Assembly (NCBI GenBank): GCA_021205005.1
Contig: JAJPYK010000023.1
Span: forward strand, 1 to 5,831
Length of the DNA: 5,831 nt
Origin: Paraprevotella sp.
Lineage (GTDB): Bacteria; Bacteroidota; Bacteroidia; Bacteroidales; Bacteroidaceae
Direction: 5' to 3'
The notes below the pieces were generated by a model. It was not told where the DNA came from and searched no databases. It worked only from the letters and a program-made list of their open reading frames with translations. The translations under genes and the position numbers were made by a program. Below, in pieces: positions 1 through 5,831 of this stretch (position 1 is the first letter of the stretch; each line of letters begins with the position of its first letter).

Positions 1-21
1 TAAGCCCGACGATAAACTATG

Positions 22-54
22 AAAAAAGGTTGTGCCAACGTTTTGACACAACCT
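22..54 (-). terminator. Rho-independent terminator of the efflux operon
   Basis: On the minus strand an 8-bp perfect stem (AGGTTGTG pairing with CACAACCT) continues inward through one U-G wobble and three more pairs (CAA with TTG) to a 4-nt AACG loop. This makes a 12-bp hairpin at 27-54. It is followed at once by a run of T (complement of A at 22-27, the last base of the stem included). It sits 43 nt past the stop codon of the channel gene, the expected place for the end of the operon transcript. On the plus strand the hairpin has a mismatch (C-A) and no T-run after it, so it should act mainly on minus-strand transcripts. Confidence 0.9.
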
Positions 55-57
55 CGT

Positions 58-84
58 CCTCTTTATTCGGTTGAATTAAAGAGG
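58..84 (-). other. Second stem-loop just upstream of the terminator
   Basis: CCTCTTTA at 58-65 is perfectly inverted as TAAAGAGG at 77-84, giving an 8-bp stem with an 11-nt loop. In the minus-strand transcript it lies between the channel stop codon and the terminator hairpin, only 3 nt before the terminator stem. It has no U-run of its own, so it is not a separate intrinsic terminator. It may protect the mRNA 3' end or help pausing; this role is inference. The inverted repeat itself is seen directly. Confidence 0.6.
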
Positions 85-106
85 TCAGACTGTACTTTTA
101 TTCGGT
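62..106 (-). repeat. 10-bp direct repeat spanning the channel gene's 3' end
   Basis: TTTATTCGGT occurs at 62-71 and again at 97-106, 35 bp apart. On the coding (minus) strand this is ACCGAATAAA: the copy at 106-97 encodes the last two residues (Thr-Glu) plus the TAA stop of the channel gene, and the copy at 71-62 lies in the 3' untranslated region and supplies part of the loop and 3' arm of the stem-loop there. It may be the trace of a short local duplication, or chance. Confidence 0.5.
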
Positions 107-1468
107 GTAGCCTCCGCCCAGAGCCTGATACAGTTCGATTACGGCCTGTATCTTGTCGAACTTGTTGCTGATTTGCGACATTTGTGCCGTCAGCAGACTC
201 TGTTGTGCCGTCAAGACTTGCAGGTAGTTGGTCGATGAGTTCATCATCAAGGCCTGCGTACTCTTTACGGCCGTTTCCAGTGAGACGATTTGTTTCTCAT
301 ACAACGTCTCTTTCTCGTCGGATGCCTGCATCTTGGTCAGTGCGGTGTTCACCTCTTTGCCGGCATTCAGCAAGGTTTGCTGGAATGTGAGCTTGGCTTG
401 TTCCTGTTGTGATTTTGAGATCTTATATTGCGCGCGTAGCTTGCCGTTCTGGAACAGAGGCTGGGTGAGTGAAGCCACTGCGCTCCAGATCCATTTGCCC
501 GGGTTTACGATGACCGAACCAAGGCTGTTTGTCCAGCCGATCGTACCGCTCAGGTTGAGATTGGGATAGAATGCAGCCCGTGCTTCGTTCGTGGTGTAAT
601 AGGCCGCTGCCAGTTGCGTCTCGGCCTGTTTCACGTCCGGACGATGAGCCAGGACGGCTGCCGGGATACCGGTCGACACCTGTTCCGGGACTTTCCAGTA
701 GTCCATCGAACCGATGTCATATTTCTGCGGAGCTTCTCCCAAGAGAGCCGAGAATTCATCTTCCAGATCGCTGATTTGCTGTTTCAGGTCGGTGATCTGC
801 GTGCAGATGCTGTAATAGTTGGCTTCGGTTTGCGAAACGGCGGCCATGTTGCTTTGTCCTGCGTTCATCAAGGCGCGGGTCGTTTCCACGTTAGCTTTCC
901 ACGACTGTTCGGTCTCCATGCTTACTCTGAGCTGGTCTTTCATCATGGCCAGCGAATAGTAGTAATTGGCGATGGTGGCAATCAGTTGGGATTCTACGGC
1001 CTGACGATAGGCTTGGCTGTTCTCCACCTGAACCTGGGCGCGTTTCTTGGCGTTGTGCAGGCTTCCGAAGATGTCGATCTGCCAAGAAGCCGTTACGGGA
1101 ATGCTGTAAGTTTTCGATGCCTTTCCCCAATCCACGCCGGAGAGTGTGCCTTCGGGAGAAAAGGCCAAGCTGGGAATGTAGGCCCATTTGGCTGCTTTCA
1201 AAGAGGCTTCGGCCTGTTCGATTTGCAGTTGTGCGCTGCGCAGGTCGGTGTTCTGTGCCAGACCTTTCTCGATGAGCGTCTGCAATTGAGGGTCGGTGAA
1301 GATCTCTTTCCATGCCAACGAGGCTATGCCCAGCGAGTCGCCGTTTTGGCTGTTTTCGCTACGGTAAAGTCCGTCAGTCTGGATGTCGGCCGGACGTTCG
1401 TAGCTTTTGTATAGACCGCAACTGCTCAACAGAGCAGCTGTGGTCATAGTCATAATTATCTTTTTCAT
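98..1468 (-). CDS. Outer-membrane efflux channel lipoprotein (OprM/NodT-type, TolC superfamily)
   Basis: This 456-residue protein is the outer-membrane duct of the tripartite pump; such proteins form trimers with a membrane beta-barrel and a long periplasmic helical tunnel. It starts with a lipoprotein signal: charged MKK, a hydrophobic stretch, and lipobox LSSC with the acylated cysteine at C17. The following Y-x-RP (residues 23-26, YERP) is typical just after the lipidation site in this family. Family landmarks appear in order: SWQIDIFG near 128-135, the hallmark IPAAVLAHRPDVKQAE at 268-283 between the two OEP repeats, ARAAFYPNLNLSG near 296-308, PLFQNGKLRAQ near 337-347, YLQVLTAQQSLL near 415-426 and a closing YQALGGG at 447-453. 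The two-fold repeat and the length are normal for the family, so the gene looks intact. Its ATG overlaps the pump gene's stop codon by 4 nt, and it is the last gene before the terminator. No Shine-Dalgarno motif is visible; the start is fixed by the signal peptide. Substrate specificity normally resides in the pump rather than here. Confidence 0.95.
   Translation of the reverse strand: MKKIIMTMTTAALLSSCGLYKSYERPADIQTDGLYRSENSQNGDSLGIASLAWKEIFTDPQLQTLIEKGLAQNTDLRSAQLQIEQAEASLKAAKWAYIPSLAFSPEGTLSGVDWGKASKTYSIPVTASWQIDIFGSLHNAKKRAQVQVENSQAYRQAVESQLIATIANYYYSLAMMKDQLRVSMETEQSWKANVETTRALMNAGQSNMAAVSQTEANYYSICTQITDLKQQISDLEDEFSALLGEAPQKYDIGSMDYWKVPEQVSTGIPAAVLAHRPDVKQAETQLAAAYYTTNEARAAFYPNLNLSGTIGWTNSLGSVIVNPGKWIWSAVASLTQPLFQNGKLRAQYKISKSQQEQAKLTFQQTLLNAGKEVNTALTKMQASDEKETLYEKQIVSLETAVKSTQALMMNSSTNYLQVLTAQQSLLTAQMSQISNKFDKIQAVIELYQALGGGYTE
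1465..1468 (-). promoter_or_regulatory. ATGA stop/start overlap between pump and channel genes
   Basis: On the minus strand ATGA contains both the channel ATG (1468-1466) and the pump TGA stop (1467-1465). The sequence just upstream (about 1490-1469) is A-rich, for example TAAAAAGCGAAACAGATAAA, and has no AGGAGG-like motif. Such overlaps usually mean translational coupling by ribosome termination and re-initiation, which would tie channel output to pump output. The overlap is seen directly; coupling is inferred. Confidence 0.75.
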
Positions 1469-4400
1469 TGTTTATCTGTTTCGCTTTTTAATGCATTGCG
1501 TTCTTCCATTATTCTTTCACGCTCGGCCAATACCTGAGCATTAGCTTCTTCGTGCATAGGCGGACGGATCTTCTCCTGCAAGAACTGGATGACGATAAAG
1601 AACACCGGGGTGACAAAGAGCAGGGCCAGCGTACCGATGAGCATACCGCCTACGACACCCGTACCCAACGAACTGTTACCGTTGGCACCGGCTCCCGTGG
1701 CAAACATCAAAGGCAACATACCGAAGATCATGGTCAACACGGTCATCAAGATAGGACGGAAACGGGCTTGTGCCGCAGAGTAGGCGGCTTCTACGATGCC
1801 CATTCCCTGACGGCGACGCTCGGAAGCGAACTCGGTAATCAGGATGGCGGTCTTTGACAACAGACCGATCAACATGATCACACCCGTCTGCAGGTAGATG
1901 TTATTCTCCAATCCTAATATCTTGGCAAAGAGGAAGGAACCCATCAAACCGCAAGGTACGGAGAGGATCACGGCCAAAGGCACCAGGAAGCTCTCGTACA
2001 GGCAGGACAAGATCAGGAATATCAGGACAACGCAGATGGCGTAGATGAATACGGTGTCGTTAGAACCTGTCGTGGCTTGCTCCTCACGTGAGATACTGCC
2101 GAACTCATATTGATAACGGCTGGGCATCGTCTGCGAGAATACTTCTTCGATGGCCTGCATAGCCTGACCCGTGGAGTAACCGTCGGCCGGGTTGATGTTA
2201 CACGTAATGGCGTCGAATAAGTTGAAACGGTTCGTGATTTCCGGTCCCATTCCCTTCTGAACGGTAAGGAATTGGCTGATAGGAGCCATTTCGCCGTTTA
2301 CGCGTACGAAGATATTATCCAGTGACTTTTGGTCCAGACGGTATTGCGGGTCGCCCTGGATCATAACGCGGTATACTTTAGAGAACAGGTTGAAGTTCGA
2401 AGCGTAAATACCGCCGCAGTAACCGCCCAAGGTGCTTAATACGTCGGACGGAGAGATGCCGGCGCGTTTACACTTGGCAGCGTCCACGTCTACGTTGTAA
2501 ATCGGGAACGAAGGATTGAACGTGGTGTAAGCCATAGAAATCTCCGGACGCAGGTTCAGTACGCCGATGAACTTCATCGTGTTCTGATAGAAGGTCGTCA
2601 AGTCGCCTCCCACATGGTCCTGAAGCTGCAATTCGATACTGTTACCCATACCGTAACCCGGAATCATACCCGGCTGGAAAGTAAAGGCCTGAGCCTCTTT
2701 GACGCTTTGCAGCATGAAGTTCAGTTTATTGATCAAGCTGTTGGCGTCTTGTCCTTTGCCCTTACGTTCGTCCCAATCTTTCAGACGGATGATGAACAGA
2801 CCGTAAGATGTACCCTGACCGGACATCAATCCGTAACCGGATACTTTGGTATAATGTTCGATTTCAGGGATTTGCTGGATAATCTTTTCGATCTTGCTCA
2901 TGGCTTTGTCTGTAGAGGCCAAGCTGCTTCCCGGTGCCGTACCTACGTTCACCATCATAACGCCCTGGTCTTCCTGAGGCACGAGGGCCGTTTTAGTCGT
3001 CTTTATGAAGTAAACCAACAGCACGCAAGATACGACCAATGTAGCCCAAGAAATCCAACGATGGTGGATGAAGAACATCACGCCCGTTTTATATTTGCCG
3101 ACCATGGCTTTGAAAGATGCGTTATAAGCGGCTTTTACGATACCGTTGATGCTTCTCTTTCCTTTGGTTCCGCTGGCCGGACGCATCCACATGGCGCACA
3201 AGGCCGGACAAAGTGTCAAGGCGTTCAAACAGGAAATACCTACGGCAACTGCCATCGTCACACCGAACTGGGTATAGAAGATACCGGAAGTTCCACCCAT
3301 GAATGTCACAGGGATAAACACGGCCATGAACACCAACGTACAAGAGAATACGGCCATCGTTACGTCTGACAAGGCGTCTTTAGTGGCCTGATAAGGCGAT
3401 TTGTAGCCGACATCGAATTTCGCCTGCACGGCTTCGACCACCACAATGGAGTCGTCCACCACCGTACCGATAACCAACACTAAGGCGAACAGCGTCAGGA
3501 TGTTGATACTGAATCCTGCAATCTTCATGGCGGCAAATGTTCCCACCAAGGAGACTATGATGGAAATGGAAGGAATAAGCGTACTCTTGAAGTCTTGCAA
3601 GAAGAAGTATACCACGAGGATTACCAGGATAATGGCTATGATAAGGGTTTCAACCACCTCATGAATTGATGCGAACAAGAAATCGTTCGAGCTCATCATG
3701 GTCATGAACTTCGTTCCTTCGGGAAGATCCTTGCTCATATCATCCAGCAAAGCCGTGATATTATTGTTCACTTCCGTAGCGTTGGAACCTGCTACCTGGT
3801 ACACCATGAACTGACAGCTCGGGTGTCCGTCCAATGTACCTTCGAATGAATAAGACTGCGTACCCAATTCCACACGGGCCACGTCTTTCACGCGCAACAC
3901 GTTACCGTCGGGCAAAGAACGTACGATCATGTTCTCGAATTGGCTGACTTCTGTCAGACGTCCTTTGTATTTCATTGTGAATTGGAACGTGTTTTGGGAA
4001 TTCTCGCCTAACGCACCGGTCGGCGATTCCAAGTTCTGTTCGCCCAAGACTGCGGTGATATCCGACGGAACCAGCCCGTATTGTGCCATTACGTCAGGTT
4101 TCAGCCAGATACGCAAACTGTAAGTATCACCCATAGAGGTGACATCTCCCACACCTTCGATACGTTTGATACGCGGAACGACGTTGATGTCCAGGTAGTT
4201 GGACAGGAATGTCTTGTCATATCGGTTGTTCGGGCTATAGAGCGCACCGATCTGCAAGAAACTGGTTTGCCGTTTTTGCGTGGTCACACCGATTTGCGTA
4301 ACTTCTGCCGGGAGCAGTCCTTGTGCTTTGGTTACACGGTTCTGTACGTTCACTGCCGCCATATCCGGGTCGGTTCCCTGCTTGAAATAGATTGAAATAT

Positions 4401-4668
4401 CAGCCGATCCCGAGTTGGTTGCCGTAGATTGCATGTAAGTCATGTTCTCCACACCGTTGATACTCTCTTCCAACGGTTGGATCACACTCTTCATGACCGC
4501 ATCGGTACTGGCTCCCGTATAGGTTGCAGATACGCGAACGGTAGGAGGCGCAATATCAGGGTACCGCTCGATTGGCAGGGTGCCCAGTGAAATAAATCCT
4601 ACGATCAGGATTAAGATGGAGATGGACATGGCCATCACCGGGCGTTTGATAAATATGTTACCTTTCAT
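1465..4668 (-). CDS. RND multidrug efflux pump, inner-membrane subunit (AcrB/MexB-like, HAE1 type)
   Basis: This 1067-residue protein is a full-length RND proton antiporter (AcrB is 1049), expected to work as a trimer in the inner membrane. It opens with the family signature FIKRP (6-10) and TM1 (about 11-29). A first large periplasmic region (about 30-335) precedes TM2-TM6 (about 338-494), TM7 lies near 536-556, a second periplasmic region spans about 557-870, and TM8-TM12 run from about 871 to 1030. TM4 holds GTVVDDSIVVVE with D405 and D406, matching the AcrB proton-relay pair D407/D408. K939 (LLSKTAILI), R969 and T976 (RPILMT) match AcrB K940, R971 and T978. A twin-Asp TM4 points to the HAE1 (drug or hydrophobe) group rather than heavy-metal HME pumps. 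GYGLMSGQGTSYG at 611-623, followed by LKDWDER, is the gating-loop region. A charged 37-residue cytoplasmic tail ends the protein. The ATG lies 20 nt after the adaptor stop, without a Shine-Dalgarno motif. The substrate cannot be assigned; bile salts, dyes or antibiotics are plausible. Confidence 0.97.
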   Translation of the reverse strand: MKGNIFIKRPVMAMSISILILIVGFISLGTLPIERYPDIAPPTVRVSATYTGASTDAVMKSVIQPLEESINGVENMTYMQSTATNSGSADISIYFKQGTDPDMAAVNVQNRVTKAQGLLPAEVTQIGVTTQKRQTSFLQIGALYSPNNRYDKTFLSNYLDINVVPRIKRIEGVGDVTSMGDTYSLRIWLKPDVMAQYGLVPSDITAVLGEQNLESPTGALGENSQNTFQFTMKYKGRLTEVSQFENMIVRSLPDGNVLRVKDVARVELGTQSYSFEGTLDGHPSCQFMVYQVAGSNATEVNNNITALLDDMSKDLPEGTKFMTMMSSNDFLFASIHEVVETLIIAIILVILVVYFFLQDFKSTLIPSISIIVSLVGTFAAMKIAGFSINILTLFALVLVIGTVVDDSIVVVEAVQAKFDVGYKSPYQATKDALSDVTMAVFSCTLVFMAVFIPVTFMGGTSGIFYTQFGVTMAVAVGISCLNALTLCPALCAMWMRPASGTKGKRSINGIVKAAYNASFKAMVGKYKTGVMFFIHHRWISWATLVVSCVLLVYFIKTTKTALVPQEDQGVMMVNVGTAPGSSLASTDKAMSKIEKIIQQIPEIEHYTKVSGYGLMSGQGTSYGLFIIRLKDWDERKGKGQDANSLINKLNFMLQSVKEAQAFTFQPGMIPGYGMGNSIELQLQDHVGGDLTTFYQNTMKFIGVLNLRPEISMAYTTFNPSFPIYNVDVDAAKCKRAGISPSDVLSTLGGYCGGIYASNFNLFSKVYRVMIQGDPQYRLDQKSLDNIFVRVNGEMAPISQFLTVQKGMGPEITNRFNLFDAITCNINPADGYSTGQAMQAIEEVFSQTMPSRYQYEFGSISREEQATTGSNDTVFIYAICVVLIFLILSCLYESFLVPLAVILSVPCGLMGSFLFAKILGLENNIYLQTGVIMLIGLLSKTAILITEFASERRRQGMGIVEAAYSAAQARFRPILMTVLTMIFGMLPLMFATGAGANGNSSLGTGVVGGMLIGTLALLFVTPVFFIVIQFLQEKIRPPMHEEANAQVLAERERIMEERNALKSETDKQ

Positions 4669-4688
4669 TGTCGTTGCTTAATTTGGAT
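4669..4688 (-). other. 20-nt spacer between adaptor and pump genes
   Basis: The only spacer between the first two genes is 20 nt. Read on the minus strand it runs ATCCAAATTAAGCAACGACA into the pump ATG. It holds no Shine-Dalgarno motif, no hairpin and no recognisable Bacteroides-type promoter, so the pump is almost certainly transcribed from the adaptor's promoter. The A-rich, SD-less leader fits Bacteroidetes initiation habits. Confidence 0.6.
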
Positions 4689-5828
4689 TCACTTTTTACC
4701 TTGACTTTGTGCACCTTGTGCGCCTTGTGCGGAGTTCACGGGAGTACCTTCACGTACCAAGCCGGCACCTTCGGCTATGATGACGTCACCCACGTTCAGA
4801 CCTTTGGTAACGATGTATTCCTGACCGTTGTTGTTGGGAGCCACTTCGATATTGGCGCTTTGGGCTTTTCCGTCTACGACCTTATACACCAACATCTTGT
4901 CTTGCAGCTCAAATGTGGCGGCTTGCGGTATTACGATTACGTTATTGTAGTATACGGGTATTTCCACGTTACCGTTTGAGCCTGAGTGTAACAAGTGAGA
5001 GGTGTTCGGGAATACGGCACGTACCTGAGCCGAGCCCGTACTGGTGTTGATGACGCCGCTGATCGTTTCCACGCGTCCGCTGTCGGGGAATACCGTACCG
5101 TCATTCAAAATCAGCTTGACAGCCGGCATCTTTTTCGCTGCGTCGTCCAACGAACCGTATTGACGAGATAAATTGAGCACGTCATTCTCGTTCATCGAGA
5201 AGTATACATACAGCTCATTGTTGTCGGAAACGGTGGTCAACGGTTGTGCTATGCCGCTGCTAACCAACGCACCTTGACGGTAAGGCAGCTGGCCGACAAC
5301 GCCGTTGGCCGGGCTGCTTACTACCGTATAAGATAAGTTGTTCTTGGCGTTTACGACCTGTGCCTGCATTTGGGCTACGCTGGCTTTTGCACTTTGCAAG
5401 TCATTTTGCGCCTTTTGCAAGTCGAAATCAGAAACGACCTTCTGATCGAACAAGCGTTTGGTACTTTTAAATGTCAGATCGGCAGTAGCTTCGGCAGCCT
5501 GAGCTGCTTTCAAGTTGGCTTCGGCTGTATTCAAGGCAGCCTGATAAGGCACTTGGTCAATGATGAACAGCGTCTGTCCTTTCTTTACATGGTAGCCTTC
5601 TTTCACGCATAAACGTTGAAGAGTGCCGGATACCTGCGGATAGATTTCGACATCTTGACGGCCTTCAATTCTCGCACTGTAAAGTGATTGTAATACTCTG
5701 GATTCAGTTTTTACGGTCATTGTCTTGTAAGAACCTGTGTCCATGCTTTGTTGTTGCTTGTTGCAACCGGTTAATGCAACTAAGCAGCAAAATGCAGTAG
5801 TTGCAATAGTCTTAATACCTCTTTTCAT
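4689..5828 (-). CDS. RND efflux periplasmic adaptor lipoprotein (membrane fusion protein, AcrA/MexA-like)
   Basis: This 379-residue protein joins the inner-membrane pump to the outer-membrane duct. It begins with a lipoprotein signal (MKRG, a hydrophobic stretch, lipobox LTGC) and should be cut before and lipidated on C22. The first lipoyl half-motif lies at about 59-91 (VSGTL, VKEGYHVKKGQTLFIID). A helical hairpin rich in Ala, Gln and Lys spans about 92-165. The second lipoyl half follows at about 166-198 (SYTVVSSPANGVVG, then GALVSSG). A beta-barrel domain covers about 205-290, and the membrane-proximal domain continues to about 360. At the hairpin tip, LFDQKVVS (126-133) aligns with the AcrA tip: the Leu and Ser of the RLS duct-contact motif seem kept (L126, S133), but the Arg position appears to be Ser, with K124 and R125 nearby; this is a by-eye alignment. 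The tail (365-379) is low-complexity Ala-Gln-Gly-Ser ending in KK. The start is supported by the good signal peptide, although only 3 nt upstream are visible. As first gene, it should be nearest the unseen operon promoter. Confidence 0.96.
   Translation of the reverse strand: MKRGIKTIATTAFCCLVALTGCNKQQQSMDTGSYKTMTVKTESRVLQSLYSARIEGRQDVEIYPQVSGTLQRLCVKEGYHVKKGQTLFIIDQVPYQAALNTAEANLKAAQAAEATADLTFKSTKRLFDQKVVSDFDLQKAQNDLQSAKASVAQMQAQVVNAKNNLSYTVVSSPANGVVGQLPYRQGALVSSGIAQPLTTVSDNNELYVYFSMNENDVLNLSRQYGSLDDAAKKMPAVKLILNDGTVFPDSGRVETISGVINTSTGSAQVRAVFPNTSHLLHSGSNGNVEIPVYYNNVIVIPQAATFELQDKMLVYKVVDGKAQSANIEVAPNNNGQEYIVTKGLNVGDVIIAEGAGLVREGTPVNSAQGAQGAQSQGKK
4707..4733 (-). repeat. Three-copy 9-bp tandem repeat in the adaptor's C-terminal tail
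   Basis: Three 9-bp units on the plus strand, TTGTGCACC, TTGTGCGCC and TTGTGCGGA, lie head to tail. On the coding strand they encode residues 366-374 (SAQGAQGAQ), essentially a Gly-Ala-Gln repeat. The unit is a multiple of three, so gain or loss of copies would keep the frame and change only the length of a tail that is probably disordered. The stop codon follows five residues later. Confidence 0.7.
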
Positions 5829-5831
5829 AAT

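Noticed and set aside
891..1313. Minus-strand 140-codon frame inside the channel gene in another reading frame
   Set aside because: It is a shifted frame of the same coding sequence. The channel frame is unbroken across this region, so there is no frameshift to explain.
614..1414. Long plus-strand open frame (266 codons) antisense to the channel gene
   Set aside because: It lies wholly opposite a channel gene with clear family motifs throughout. Its translation shows no recognisable domain or signal, and no promoter or ribosome site is evident. It is a codon-usage shadow.
2614..3369. Long plus-strand open frame (251 codons) antisense to the pump gene
   Set aside because: It lies fully inside a well-conserved RND gene. 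The translation is His- and Arg-rich with no family resemblance, typical of an antisense shadow.
3451..3456. Possibility that the pump is a heavy-metal (HME/CusA-type) exporter
   Set aside because: TM4 carries the adjacent Asp pair D405-D406 in GTVVDDSIVVVE, the HAE1 pattern, rather than the HME TM4 pattern.
4668..4979. Plus-strand 103-codon frame starting opposite the pump start codon
   Set aside because: It is antisense to the adaptor's conserved C-terminal half and has no independent support; its hydrophobic opening is a by-product of the adaptor codons.
5800..5831. Search for the operon promoter or an operator upstream of the adaptor
   Set aside because: Only 3 nt precede the start codon in this window, so no promoter, operator or regulator gene can be assessed.

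Overview
The window is one complete three-gene efflux operon on the minus strand. Read in transcription order it encodes a lipoprotein periplasmic adaptor (5828 to 4689), an inner-membrane RND pump of the HAE1 type (4668 to 1465) and a lipoprotein outer-membrane channel of the OprM/NodT type (1468 to 98). A strong intrinsic terminator lies at 54 to 22. Together the three proteins should form an AcrAB-TolC or MexAB-OprM style tripartite pump. The RND trimer would use the proton gradient to take substrates from the periplasm or inner membrane. The adaptor would bridge it to the outer-membrane duct, which opens outside the cell.

The organism is most likely a member of the Bacteroidales (Bacteroides, Parabacteroides or a close relative). 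The protein style of all three genes fits this. Neither start codon with visible upstream sequence has a Shine-Dalgarno motif; both are preceded by A-rich sequence, as is common in Bacteroidetes. Composition is moderate and even across the window. This assignment is inference from sequence style, not from a search.

Layout: 1-21 shows nothing recognisable. Positions 22-106 hold the terminator, a second hairpin beside it, and a 10-bp direct repeat that includes the end of the channel gene. The genes are packed tightly: 20 nt separate adaptor and pump, and pump and channel overlap by 4 nt (ATGA). No gap longer than about 100 bases lacks a gene. The right edge lies only 3 nt upstream of the adaptor start, so the promoter and any linked regulator (often TetR, AraC or two-component type in such loci) are outside the window.

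I found no sign of a novel system. The locus is an intact, ordinary RND efflux operon with the key proton-relay residues present. Its substrate cannot be read from the sequence. The observations below concern details: the terminator architecture, translational coupling, a short tandem repeat in the adaptor tail, and a divergent substrate-gating loop in the pump.
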